From Streptomyces longispororuber (lineage in GTDB: Bacteria; Actinomycetota; Actinomycetes; Streptomycetales; Streptomycetaceae): DNA of 64,000 nt. Below are positions 26,200 through 34,306 of this stretch, piece after piece. The notes beneath the pieces are model-generated. The model did no database searches and had not been told where the DNA came from. It was given only the letters and a program-made list of their open reading frames with translations. Within the stretch, counting starts at the first letter, position 1, and every line of letters starts with the position of its first letter. The position numbers and the translations under genes are program-made. The stretch is taken from the NCBI RefSeq assembly GCF_024448165.1, contig NZ_JAMOLN010000022.1, forward strand, positions 1-64,000, given 5' to 3'.

Positions 26200-26230
26200 A
26201 CGCTAGAACCTTGGAGTGCACTCCAAGCAA
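26200..26230 (-). promoter_or_regulatory. MerR-type promoter with operator in a 19-base spacer
   Basis: On the minus strand TTGCTT (-35, 26230-26225) and TAGCGT (-10, 26205-26200) are 19 bases apart. The spacer region contains the perfect 18-bp palindrome CTTGGAGTGCACTCCAAG (26210-26227). This is the classic layout in which MerR proteins untwist an over-long spacer. Confidence 0.8.
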
Positions 26231-26287
26231 GCACATCGTGGGGAAATCCGGACGACATCCCGGAGACGTCCCGTTACGGTGCGGATC

Positions 26288-26755
26288 ATGCCCTTGGTCC
26301 GCCGTGCCGTCCCCGAGGACGCCGAAGAACTGACCCGCCTGCGCAAGATCATGCTCGATGCGATGCGGCCCAGCGACGACGTGCGGTGGCAGCCGGCCAC
26401 CGTCGCCGCGCTGCGGTCCCATCTCGCTGCCGCCGACGGCGAGTTGACGGCGTTCGTCGTCGACGCCCCGGACGGCGCCGGGACGCTCGCGGCCTGCGCC
26501 ACCGGAGCGATCGACCACAGCCTGGGCAGCCCCGGCAATCCGGCCGGCACCGCCGGGCACGTCTTCAATGTGTGCACCGACCCGGACCACCGGCGCCGGG
26601 GCTACTCGCGGGCCTGCATGGAGGCGCTCCTCGACTGGTTCCGGGAGCGCGATGTGCACCGGGTCGATCTGCACGCGACGGCGGAGGGCGAGCCGCTGTA
26701 CGCCTCGCTCGGGTTCGCCCGCACCCCCGCGCCCGCGATGAGGCTGACGCTCTAG
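26288..26755 (+). CDS. GNAT-family N-acetyltransferase
   Basis: A 155-residue acetyl-CoA-dependent acetyltransferase. The pyrophosphate loop is CTDPDHRRRGYSRACMEA (R/Q-x-x-G-x-A pattern: R, G, S, R, A). VRRAVPEDAEELTRL at the start and LYASLGFAR at the end are typical of GNAT proteins. ATG 26288 is chosen; the longer open frame overlaps the MerR promoter. It is followed ten bases later by a serine hydrolase gene. The substrate is unknown. Confidence 0.88.
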   Translation: MPLVRRAVPEDAEELTRLRKIMLDAMRPSDDVRWQPATVAALRSHLAAADGELTAFVVDAPDGAGTLAACATGAIDHSLGSPGNPAGTAGHVFNVCTDPDHRRRGYSRACMEALLDWFRERDVHRVDLHATAEGEPLYASLGFARTPAPAMRLTL

Positions 26756-26765
26756 GCTCGTACTC

Positions 26766-27575
26766 ATGCAGAGCCTCGCGTTGATCGACAACTGGCCGGT
26801 CCCGACCGCCGCCGCAGCCGTCGTCCGTGCGGACGGCACGGTGACGGGGACACACGGCCCCACGGCCCACCGCTTCCCGCTGGCCTCGGTCACCAAGCCG
26901 CTCGCGGCCTACGCGGCACTCGTCGCGTACGAGGAGGGCGCGATCGAGCTCGACGAGCCGGCCGGTCCGGCGGGCTCGACGGTCCGGCACCTGCTGGCCC
27001 ACACCAGCGGACTCGCCTTCGACGAGCACCGGACGACGTCGGAGCCGGGCACCCGGCGGCTGTACTCGAACGCGGGCTTCGAGGTCCTCGGGGACCACAT
27101 CGCGAAGGCGACGGACATCCCGTTCGCCGAGTACCTGCGCCAGGCGGTGCTCGAACCGCTGGGCATGACGGCGACCTCGCTGGACGGCTCGCCCGCCAAG
27201 GACGGCGTGTCGACGGTGGACGACCTGGTGCGGTTCGCCGCTGAGGTGCAGGCGCCCCGGCTCCTCGACCCGCGGACCGTGGCCGAGGCGATGACCGTGC
27301 AGTACCCGGGTACGAAGGGTGTGCTCCCGGGGTACGGGCACCAGAACCCGAACGACTGGGGGCTCGGCTTCGAGATCCGGGACCACAAGTCGCCGCACTG
27401 GACGGGGAGTTCTTCGTCGCCGCGGACGTTCGGGCACTTCGGGCAGTCCGGCACGTTCCTGTGGGTGGACCCGGCTGCCGGGGCGGCATGTGTGGCGCTG
27501 ACGGACCGGGCGTTCGGGCCGTGGGCGGCCGAGGTATGGCCGCCGTTCACCGACGCGGTGCTCGCGGAGATCTGA
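26766..27575 (+). CDS. Serine hydrolase, beta-lactamase/penicillin-binding protein class C fold
   Basis: A 269-residue enzyme without a signal peptide. The SxxK motif is SVTK near residue 41 (catalytic Ser, Lys), the YxN motif is YSN, and HFGQSG near the end is the third (K/H-x-G) motif. Such cytosolic members are esterases or peptidases more often than true beta-lactamases. It lies ten bases downstream of a GNAT gene and is probably cotranscribed. It is short for the family (usually 350-400 residues) but keeps all three motifs. Confidence 0.87.
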   Translation: MQSLALIDNWPVPTAAAAVVRADGTVTGTHGPTAHRFPLASVTKPLAAYAALVAYEEGAIELDEPAGPAGSTVRHLLAHTSGLAFDEHRTTSEPGTRRLYSNAGFEVLGDHIAKATDIPFAEYLRQAVLEPLGMTATSLDGSPAKDGVSTVDDLVRFAAEVQAPRLLDPRTVAEAMTVQYPGTKGVLPGYGHQNPNDWGLGFEIRDHKSPHWTGSSSSPRTFGHFGQSGTFLWVDPAAGAACVALTDRAFGPWAAEVWPPFTDAVLAEI

Positions 27576-27610
27576 GCGAAGGGCCCCTGGGAAGCGGCCC
27601 CTGGGAGGCC

Positions 27611-28276
27611 TCAGCCGCTCATTTCCCAGATCAGCAGCTGCGCGTCCGTCGTCGCCCGCAGTTCAAGGCCGGGCTCCGCCGTGATACGGGCGGCGTCGCT
27701 GGGGGCCAACTCCTCCTTGCCGAGGCGCACTTCGCCGTGCACCACGTGGAGGTAGACGTAGGGGGCGGCGGGCAGTTCGGCCCGTTCGCCCGGGGTCAGG
27801 CGTCGGACGTGGAGCATGGCGCCGGCCGCCGGGACGTCGTAGGGGGTCGAGTCGGCGATGCCGTGGACCACCTCGTAGGCGGGGTCGCCGCCGGGGTCGG
27901 TGGGGGCCAGCCACATCTGGATGAAGGCGAGCGGTTCGATGCCGTCGTTGCGCTCCACGTGCCGGACGCCGGCGCCCGCGCTGAGGCGCTGGACGTCGCC
28001 GGGCCGGACGACGGACTCGTGGCCGGTGGAGTCGCGGTGGGTGAGTTCGCCGGTGACGACCCAGGTGACGATCTCGGTGTGGCTGTGCGGGTGTTCCGCG
28101 AAACCGGCGCCGGGGGCGAGGTGCTCCTCGTTGCAGGCCAGGATCGCGCCGAAGCGCAGGTTGTCCGGGTCGTAGTGCGGGCCGAAGGAGAACGCGTGGC
28201 GGGAGTCGATCCCGGCATCGGGTTCGCCGCCGGGGTAGCGGTCGCCGGAGCGGCGTACGTCGATCACGGAGTACAC
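27611..28276 (-). CDS. Pirin-family protein
   Basis: A 221-residue bicupin. The N-terminal metal-binding motif is GFAEHPHSHTEIVTWV, with His ligands and a distal Glu/His pair near ERNDG. The C-terminal cupin has YVYLHVVHGEV. Pirins bind iron, and some degrade quercetin or modulate pyruvate dehydrogenase. The function here is not defined. ATG 28276 is a usual start. It is convergent with the serine hydrolase gene. Confidence 0.9.
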   Translation of the reverse strand: MYSVIDVRRSGDRYPGGEPDAGIDSRHAFSFGPHYDPDNLRFGAILACNEEHLAPGAGFAEHPHSHTEIVTWVVTGELTHRDSTGHESVVRPGDVQRLSAGAGVRHVERNDGIEPLAFIQMWLAPTDPGGDPAYEVVHGIADSTPYDVPAAGAMLHVRRLTPGERAELPAAPYVYLHVVHGEVRLGKEELAPSDAARITAEPGLELRATTDAQLLIWEMSG

Positions 28277-28372
28277 GGTAGTCCCCGCTTCCGGCCTCGC
28301 GTCGGAGTCACGTCGGAGTCACGTCGGACCCTCCACTCCGCTGGGCCGTCCTGATAAGGCAGTCTTGTCCCC

Positions 28373-29605
28373 GTGCCCCAATCGGAATCAGCGCAGCCTT
28401 CAGAGAACGAATCAGCCGGCCGTCGTCCGGACGCCCTCGCGGATGCCCACCCGCACTCGGCGACCCTGAAGCGCCTGGAGAAGTCCTCCGGGGCGCTCGC
28501 CGCGCAGGCGATCACGCGCATGGACGAGACGCTGCCCTGGTACCGGGCCATGCCGCCGGAGAACCGGTCGTGGATCGGCCTGGTCGCGCAGGCGGGTATC
28601 GCGGCGTTCACCGAGTGGTTCCGGCACCCGGACGCGCCACAGGCGATCTCGACGGACGTCTTCGGCACCGCGCCGCGGGAGCTGACGCGGGCGATCACGC
28701 TGCGCCAGACCGTGGAGATGGTGCGCACCACGATCGAGGTCATGGAGTCGGCCATCGACGAGGTGGCCGCGCCCGGTGACGAGAGCGTGCTGCGGGAGGC
28801 GCTGCTCGTGTACGCGCGGGAGATCGCGTTCGCGACCGCCCAGGTGTACGCGCAGGCGGCGGAGGCGCGGGGCGCCTGGGACGCGCGGCTCGAGTCCCTC
28901 GTGGTGAACGCGGTGCTGTCCGGGGAGGCCGACGAGGGCGCGGTCAGCCGGGCCGCGGCACTGGGGTGGAACTCGCCGGAGCACGTGTGCGTGGTGCTCG
29001 GCACCGCGCCGGACGGCGACAGCGAGCTGACCGTGGAAGCCATCCGGCGGGCCTCGCGCCACGCCAAGCTGCAGGTCCTGACCGGTGTGCTCGGTGACCG
29101 GCTCGTGGTGATCGCGGGCGGCAGCGACAATCCGCTGGCCGTGGCGAAGTCGCTGATCGGGCCGTTCGCCGCGGGGGCGGTGGTCGCCGGGCCCGTGGTG
29201 CCCGACCTGCTCGCGGCCACCCGTTCCGCGCAGGCCGCGGCAGCCGGGCTCAAGGCGTGCGGCGCGTGGCAGGACGCTCCGCGTCCCGTTCTGGCGGACG
29301 ATCTGCTTCCGGAGCGCGCGATCGCGGGAGACCCGGCTGCGCGGGACCAGTTGGTGGAGGAGATCTACAGACCGCTGGAGGAAGCGGGCTCGGCTCTGCT
29401 GGAGACGCTCAGCGTCTACCTGGAGCAGGCGAGCAGCCTCGAAGGTGCGGCCCGGATGCTCTTCGTACACCCGAACACCGTCCGCTACCGGCTCCGACGT
29501 GTGACCGACGTCACCGGGTGGTCGCCATCGGATGTGCGCTCGGCGTTCACCCTGCGCATCGCGCTGATCCTGGGGCGTCTGGCCGACGCAGATCCTCAGT
29601 CGTAG
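28373..29605 (+). CDS. fasR: Transcriptional activator of fatty acid biosynthesis
   Basis: A 410-residue PucR-like regulator. The C-terminal helix-turn-helix SSLEGAARMLFVHPNTVRYRLRRV (key residues A, A, L, H, N, T, V, Y, R) is preceded by a GGDEF-like middle domain and a helical N-terminal domain. Position directly before fabD-fabH-acpP-fabF and the domain structure identify it as FasR, the activator of the fab operon described in S. coelicolor. The GTG start at 28373 gives MPQSESAQPSE. The gap to fabD holds a TTTTGT-ACAATT inverted element next to a TACAAT -10. Confidence 0.92.
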   Translation: MPQSESAQPSENESAGRRPDALADAHPHSATLKRLEKSSGALAAQAITRMDETLPWYRAMPPENRSWIGLVAQAGIAAFTEWFRHPDAPQAISTDVFGTAPRELTRAITLRQTVEMVRTTIEVMESAIDEVAAPGDESVLREALLVYAREIAFATAQVYAQAAEARGAWDARLESLVVNAVLSGEADEGAVSRAAALGWNSPEHVCVVLGTAPDGDSELTVEAIRRASRHAKLQVLTGVLGDRLVVIAGGSDNPLAVAKSLIGPFAAGAVVAGPVVPDLLAATRSAQAAAAGLKACGAWQDAPRPVLADDLLPERAIAGDPAARDQLVEEIYRPLEEAGSALLETLSVYLEQASSLEGAARMLFVHPNTVRYRLRRVTDVTGWSPSDVRSAFTLRIALILGRLADADPQS

Positions 29606-29607
29606 GC

Positions 29608-29628
29608 TTTTGTCGGGGGTCTACAATT
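29608..29628 (+). promoter_or_regulatory. fabD promoter and candidate FasR site
   Basis: TTTTGT (29608-29613) and ACAATT (29623-29628) form an imperfect inverted repeat (TTGT and ACAA) just upstream of fabD. TACAAT (29622-29627) is a good -10. An activator site at this point fits the known role of FasR, but no binding is shown here. Confidence 0.5.
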
Positions 29629-29694
29629 CCCCCTTCGGTTCTTCGTCCCTGTCCCCACGGGCGGCCCGCACCGTCCACAAGAGAGAGTGTGAGA

Positions 29695-30618
29695 GTGCTC
29701 GTACTCGTCGCTCCCGGCCAAGGCGCTCAGACGCCCGGCTTCCTGACCCCCTGGCTCGACCTCCCCGGTGCCGCCGACCGCGTCGCCGCGTGGTCCGACG
29801 CCATCGGACTCGACCTCGCCCACTACGGCACGCAGGCCGACGCGGACGCGATCCGTGACACGGCCGTGGCCCAGCCGCTGCTCGTGGCGGCCGGGATCCT
29901 CTCCGCCTCGGCGCTCGGCGACGTCACGCCGGGTGCGGTCGCGGGGCACAGCGTCGGCGAGTTCACCGCGGCGTCCTTCGCGGGCGTGCTGGACGACACC
30001 GCCGCTCTGCAGCTGGTGCGCAAGCGCGGTCTGGCCATGGCCGAGGCCGCGGCGATCACGCAGACCGGGATGGCGGCGCTGCTCGGCGGCGACCCCGAGG
30101 TCACCGTGCCGCACCTGGAGAAGCTGGGCCTGACCCCGGCGAACGTGAACGGCGCGGGCCAGATCGTGGCCGCCGGCACGCTCGAGGAGCTGGCCGCGCT
30201 GGAGGCCGACAAGCCCGAGGGCGTGCGGCGCGTGGTGCCCCTGAAGGTGGCCGGCGCGTTCCACACCCGGCACATGGCTCCCGCCGTGGCGACGCTGGAG
30301 GAGGCCGCCGCCGGGCTGGCCCCGGCCGACCCCACAATCACGTACGTGTCGAACAAGGACGGCAAGACCGTCGCGACCGGCGCCGAGATCGTCTCCCGCC
30401 TGGTGGGCCAGGTCGCGAACCCGGTCCGCTGGGACCTGTGCATGGAGACGTTCCAGGAGCTCGGTGTGACCGCGTTGATCGAGGTGTGCCCGGGCGGCAC
30501 CCTCACCGGTATCGCCAAGCGTGCGCTGCCCGGCGTCAAGACCCTCGCCCTGAAGACCCCCGACGACCTCGACGCGGCCCGCGCCCTGATCGCCGAAGCC
30601 ACAGAAGCAACGGCCTGA
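29695..30618 (+). CDS. fabD: Malonyl-CoA:ACP transacylase
   Basis: A 307-residue enzyme that loads malonyl groups from CoA onto acyl carrier protein, the entry step of type II fatty acid synthesis; in Streptomyces it also serves polyketide synthases. The active-site GHSVG has nucleophile Ser86, with VAPGQGAQ at the start and FHTRHM supplying the catalytic His. The GTG start at 29695 (MLVLVAPGQ) is the family N-terminus; GTG 29689 two codons earlier is also possible. It is the first gene of fabD-fabH-acpP-fabF, 18 bases before fabH. Confidence 0.97.
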   Translation: MLVLVAPGQGAQTPGFLTPWLDLPGAADRVAAWSDAIGLDLAHYGTQADADAIRDTAVAQPLLVAAGILSASALGDVTPGAVAGHSVGEFTAASFAGVLDDTAALQLVRKRGLAMAEAAAITQTGMAALLGGDPEVTVPHLEKLGLTPANVNGAGQIVAAGTLEELAALEADKPEGVRRVVPLKVAGAFHTRHMAPAVATLEEAAAGLAPADPTITYVSNKDGKTVATGAEIVSRLVGQVANPVRWDLCMETFQELGVTALIEVCPGGTLTGIAKRALPGVKTLALKTPDDLDAARALIAEATEATA

Positions 30619-30636
30619 GAAGGAGATCCGAGCAGC

Positions 30637-31668
30637 ATGTCGAAGATCAAGCCCAGCAAGGGTGCCCCGTACGCGCGCATCCTCGGTGTCGGCGGGTACC
30701 GGCCGACTCGGGTCGTGCCGAACGAGGTGATCCTCGAGAAGATCGACTCGTCCGACGAGTGGATCCGTTCGCGCTCCGGCATCTCCACCCGCCACTGGGC
30801 CAATGACGAAGAGACCGTGGCCATGATGTCCGTCGAGGCGTCCGGCAAGGCCATCGCCGACGCGGGGATCCGGTCCGAGCAGATCGGCGCCGTGGTCGTG
30901 TCGACCGTCTCGCACTTCGCGCAGACGCCGGCCATCGCGACGGAGATCGCGGACCGGCTGGGGACGCAGAAGGCCGCGGCCTTCGACATCTCCGCGGGCT
31001 GCGCCGGCTTCGGCTACGGGCTGACCCTCGCCAAGGGCATGATCGTCGAGGGCAGCGCGGAGTACGTCCTCGTCATCGGCGTGGAGCGGCTGTCGGACCT
31101 GACCGACCTGGAGGACCGTGCGACGGCCTTCCTGTTCGGTGACGGCGCCGGTGCCGTGGTCGTCGGTCCTGCCCAGGAGCCCGCGATCGGCCCCACGGTG
31201 TGGGGTTCCGAGGGTGACAAGGCCGGGACGATCAAGCAGACCGTGCCGTGGGACACGTTCCGCAACGGCGACGTGTCGCAGCTGCCCGTGGACTCCGAGG
31301 GCAACGTCAAGTTCCCTGCGATCACGCAGGAGGGCCAGGCGGTGTTCCGCTGGGCCGTGTTCGAGATGGCGAAGGTCGCCCAGCAGGCGCTGGACGCGGC
31401 CGGAATCAGCGCGGACGACCTGGATGTCTTCATTCCGCACCAGGCCAACGAGCGGATCATCGACTCGATGGTGAAGACTCTGAAACTGCCGGAGCACGTC
31501 ACGGTCGCCCGCGACGTGCGCACCACCGGTAACACCTCGGCCGCCTCGATTCCGCTCGCGATGGAGCGGCTCCTGGCGACCGGCGAGGCCAAGAGCGGCG
31601 ACACCGCGCTCGTCATCGGCTTCGGGGCGGGTCTCGTGTACGCCGCCACGGTCGTTACCCTCCCCTAG
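30637..31668 (+). CDS. fabH: 3-oxoacyl-ACP synthase III
   Basis: A 343-residue condensing enzyme that joins a short acyl-CoA primer with malonyl-ACP to begin fatty acid chains. In Streptomyces it accepts branched primers. The triad is Cys122 (SAGCAGFGYG), His in IPHQANER and Asn in TTGNTSAAS. It follows fabD by 18 bases with an AAGGAGAT ribosome site. A hairpin lies between this gene and acpP. Confidence 0.97.
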   Translation: MSKIKPSKGAPYARILGVGGYRPTRVVPNEVILEKIDSSDEWIRSRSGISTRHWANDEETVAMMSVEASGKAIADAGIRSEQIGAVVVSTVSHFAQTPAIATEIADRLGTQKAAAFDISAGCAGFGYGLTLAKGMIVEGSAEYVLVIGVERLSDLTDLEDRATAFLFGDGAGAVVVGPAQEPAIGPTVWGSEGDKAGTIKQTVPWDTFRNGDVSQLPVDSEGNVKFPAITQEGQAVFRWAVFEMAKVAQQALDAAGISADDLDVFIPHQANERIIDSMVKTLKLPEHVTVARDVRTTGNTSAASIPLAMERLLATGEAKSGDTALVIGFGAGLVYAATVVTLP

Positions 31669-31674
31669 GCATCC

Positions 31675-31700
31675 CCGTCCGGATCACCTGGTCCGGACGG
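31675..31700 (+). terminator. Intercistronic hairpin between fabH and acpP
   Basis: CCGTCCGGA (31675-31683) pairs perfectly with TCCGGACGG (31692-31700). There is no U-tract, so attenuation, RNA processing or protection of the acpP message are all possible. Confidence 0.55.
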
Positions 31701-31767
31701 TGTCACCACCCTGCCGCTGCCGCGGTGGGCGCCACACCCTCTGGATACACACCGAAGGAGCGCCAAG

Positions 31768-32016
31768 ATGGCCGCCACTCAGGAAGAGATCGTCGCCGGT
31801 CTCGCCGAGATCGTGAACGAGATCGCCGGGATCCCCACCGAGGACGTCCAGCTGGACAAGTCCTTCACCGATGACCTGGACGTCGACTCGCTGTCCATGG
31901 TCGAGGTCGTCGTCGCCGCCGAAGAGCGCTTCGACGTCAAGATCCCGGACGACGACGTCAAGAACCTCAAGACCGTCGGCGACGCCACGAAGTACATCCT
32001 CGACCACCAGGCCTGA
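31768..32016 (+). CDS. acpP: Acyl carrier protein of fatty acid synthesis
   Basis: An 82-residue acidic four-helix protein. Ser41 in DLDVDSLSMVE receives the phosphopantetheine arm that carries growing acyl chains. The ATG follows a strong AAGGAG site. It is isolated from fabH by 99 bases with a hairpin, and from fabF by 89 bases. This suits its need for much higher expression than its neighbours. Confidence 0.97.
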   Translation: MAATQEEIVAGLAEIVNEIAGIPTEDVQLDKSFTDDLDVDSLSMVEVVVAAEERFDVKIPDDDVKNLKTVGDATKYILDHQA

Positions 32017-32105
32017 GCCACCAGCTCTCGACCTTGAGGTCAGTCGCTCCGCCACCCGGCGGTGGCGCCGCTGAATCCCTCGCATCCGTTGGAGAAAGAA
32101 TTCCT

Positions 32106-33377
32106 GTGAGCTCGACCAATCGCACCGTGGTCGTCACCGGTATCGGCGCAACCACACCGCTGGGTGGCGACGTGACATCCACCTGGGAGGGCCTGGTCGC
32201 CGGACGTTCCGGCGTCAAGCCCCTCGAGCAGGAGTGGGCCGCCGAGCAGGCGGTCCGCATCGCGGCGCCGGTCGCCGTGGATCCGAGCGAGGTCATTCCT
32301 CGCCCGCAGGCCCGCAAGCTGGACCGCTCCGCGCAGTTCGCGCTGATCGCCGCCAAGGAGGCGTGGGCGGACGCCGGTTTCACCGACAAGGCCGGTGAGG
32401 ACCCGTCCGTCGACCCCGACCGGCTGGGCGCCGTCATCGCGTCCGGCATCGGTGGCGTGACCACGCTTCTCGACCAGTACGACGTGCTGAAGGAGAAGGG
32501 CGTTCGCCGCGTCTCCCCGCACACCGTGCCGATGCTGATGCCCAACGGCCCATCGGCCAACGTGGGCCTGGCCGTGAACGCCCGCGCGGGTGTGCACACG
32601 CCGGTCTCCGCCTGCGCGTCGGGTGCCGAGGCCATCGGCTACGGCATCGAGATGATCCGCACCGGCCGCGCGGACGTCGTCGTCTGCGGTGGCACCGAGG
32701 CGGCCATCCACCCGCTGCCCATCGCCGCGTTCGGCAACATGATGGCGATGTCCAAGAACAACGACGACCCGCAGGGTGCCTCGCGCCCCTACGACGTCGC
32801 CCGCGACGGTTTCGTCCTCGGTGAGGGCGCCGGCGTGATCGTCCTGGAGTCCGCCGAGCACGCCGCCGCGCGTGGTGCCCGTGTCTACGCGGAGGCGGTC
32901 GGCCAGGGCATCTCCGCCGACAGCCATGACATCGTGCAGCCGGAGCCGGAGGGCCGCGGGATCGCGCAGGCCCTGCAGCACCTGCTGGACAACACCGACC
33001 TGGACCCGGCCGAGATCGTCCACGTGAACGCGCACGCGACGTCGACGCCGGCCGGAGACGTGGCCGAGCTCAAGGCGCTGCGCAAGGTGTTCGGCGACGA
33101 CGTCGACCACTTCGCCGTGTCCGCGACGAAGTCGATGACCGGTCACCTGCTGGGTGGCGCCGGTGGCATCGAGACGGTGGCGTCGGTGCTCGCGCTGTAC
33201 CACCGGCTGGCTCCACCGACCATCAACGTGGAGAACCTGGACCCGGAGGCCGCGGCCGCCGCGGACATCGTTCGCGGTGAGGCCCGGAAGCTGCCGGTCG
33301 AGGGACGCATCGCCGCGCTCAACGACTCGTTCGGGTTCGGTGGGCACAACGTCGTCCTGGCGTTCCGGACGATCTGA
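32106..33377 (+). CDS. fabF: 3-oxoacyl-ACP synthase II
   Basis: A 423-residue elongating condensing enzyme. The triad is Cys170 (VSACASGAEA), His in HATSTPAGD and His in KSMTGHLLGGAGG. NDSFGFGGHN closes the fold. The GTG start at 32106 follows GGAGAAAG, and MSSTNRTVVVTG is the family start. It is the last gene of the fab operon, closed by a strong hairpin at 33417. Confidence 0.96.
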   Translation: MSSTNRTVVVTGIGATTPLGGDVTSTWEGLVAGRSGVKPLEQEWAAEQAVRIAAPVAVDPSEVIPRPQARKLDRSAQFALIAAKEAWADAGFTDKAGEDPSVDPDRLGAVIASGIGGVTTLLDQYDVLKEKGVRRVSPHTVPMLMPNGPSANVGLAVNARAGVHTPVSACASGAEAIGYGIEMIRTGRADVVVCGGTEAAIHPLPIAAFGNMMAMSKNNDDPQGASRPYDVARDGFVLGEGAGVIVLESAEHAAARGARVYAEAVGQGISADSHDIVQPEPEGRGIAQALQHLLDNTDLDPAEIVHVNAHATSTPAGDVAELKALRKVFGDDVDHFAVSATKSMTGHLLGGAGGIETVASVLALYHRLAPPTINVENLDPEAAAAADIVRGEARKLPVEGRIAALNDSFGFGGHNVVLAFRTI

Positions 33378-33416
33378 CGCGTTCCGGCGCGTCCTGGCGC
33401 TCCGCCGAGCATGCGA

Positions 33417-33450
33417 GTGGGCCCGCCCCGGGTGACCGGGGCGGGCCCAC
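33417..33450. terminator. Strong terminator after fabF
   Basis: GTGGGCCCGCCCCG (33417-33430) pairs perfectly with 33437-33450 around a short loop, between the convergent fabF and DUF3145 genes. It is probably bidirectional. Confidence 0.8.
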
Positions 33451-33468
33451 TTCGTACGGCCGGGGGAG

Positions 33469-33963
33469 CTACACCACCTGGTGGAGCCAGCGGACCGGGG
33501 CGCCCTCGCCCGCATAGCGGAAGGGCTCCAGTTCGTCGTCCCAGGGCTTGCCGAGGAGCTTGGCGACCTCGGACTCCAGGTGGCTCTCGCCGCCCTTGGA
33601 GCGGGCCAGGGCGGCGCGCAGGCGGTCCTCCGGGATGAGGATGTCGCCGTGGATACCGGTGACGGCGTGGAAGATGCCGAGTTCGGGGGTGGCGCTGTAG
33701 CGCTCGCCCTCGGCGGCCGCGCAGGGTTCCGCCGTCACCTCGAAGCGCAGCAGCTGCCAGCCGCGCAGGGCGGAGGCGAGCTTCGCGGCCGTGCCGACCT
33801 CGCCCTGCCAGGAGAATTCCGATCTCCAGGTGCCCGGCGCGGCGGGCTGCCTGATCCAGTCGAGGCTGACGCGTGCGCCGAGTACGCCCGCGACCGCCCA
33901 TTCGACGTGCGGGCACAGCGCGCGCGGTGCGGAGTGCACGTACAGAACTCCACGTGTCGTCAC
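33469..33963 (-). CDS. DUF3145 family protein
   Basis: A 164-residue actinobacterial protein of the DUF3145 family, recognised by TTRGVLYVHSAPRALCPHVEWAV at the start and the end FRYAGEGAPVRWLHQVV. The GTG start at 33963 follows GGAGG at good spacing. No catalytic motif or membrane segment is seen. Its position directly after the fab operon is conserved in Streptomyces as I remember it. The function is unknown. Confidence 0.9.
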   Translation of the reverse strand: MTTRGVLYVHSAPRALCPHVEWAVAGVLGARVSLDWIRQPAAPGTWRSEFSWQGEVGTAAKLASALRGWQLLRFEVTAEPCAAAEGERYSATPELGIFHAVTGIHGDILIPEDRLRAALARSKGGESHLESEVAKLLGKPWDDELEPFRYAGEGAPVRWLHQVV

Positions 33964-34306
33964 CGGACCTCCAGTGTGGGTCGAGGGTCGCCTTCCCCAG
34001 CGGCCTCGCGCCCGTGCCGAACCTTCTGTCCTTCTGTCCGAACCGAAAAGGTCCAGACAAAAAGGGACACATCTGACGTGTTGTAATTTAGCGGAACCGG
34101 TACAGCGGGGTCTCACAGGGTCGACCGGGGACCCCGGGGCGAGGCTATCGCGCAGCGGTGCAAGGAGTGTGACGTACTGTCGGTCCCGGGGCGCACAAAC
34201 ACCGACCTTTCACCCGGCGGGGCGCAACCCCGGCCCCCCGTACGGCGTCAGCCTGGTCGGTGCACCCGACACGGAGGCAGCAGTGAGAGACGGAGGGGAC
34301 GACGGG
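33964..34306. other. Divergent intergenic region (343 bases)
   Basis: No credible gene is seen. An AT-rich stretch at 34072-34095 (CGTGTTGTAATTTAGCGG) probably contains the DUF3145 promoter on the minus strand. CTTCTGTC is directly repeated near 34023-34038. Two ribosome sites (GGAGGC before GTG 34283 and GGAGGGGAC before ATG 34307) precede the lipoprotein gene. Confidence 0.45.

Noticed and set aside
26766..27575. Secreted beta-lactamase conferring resistance
   Set aside because: The three motifs fit the fold, but there is no signal peptide and the length is short; an esterase or peptidase is more likely.
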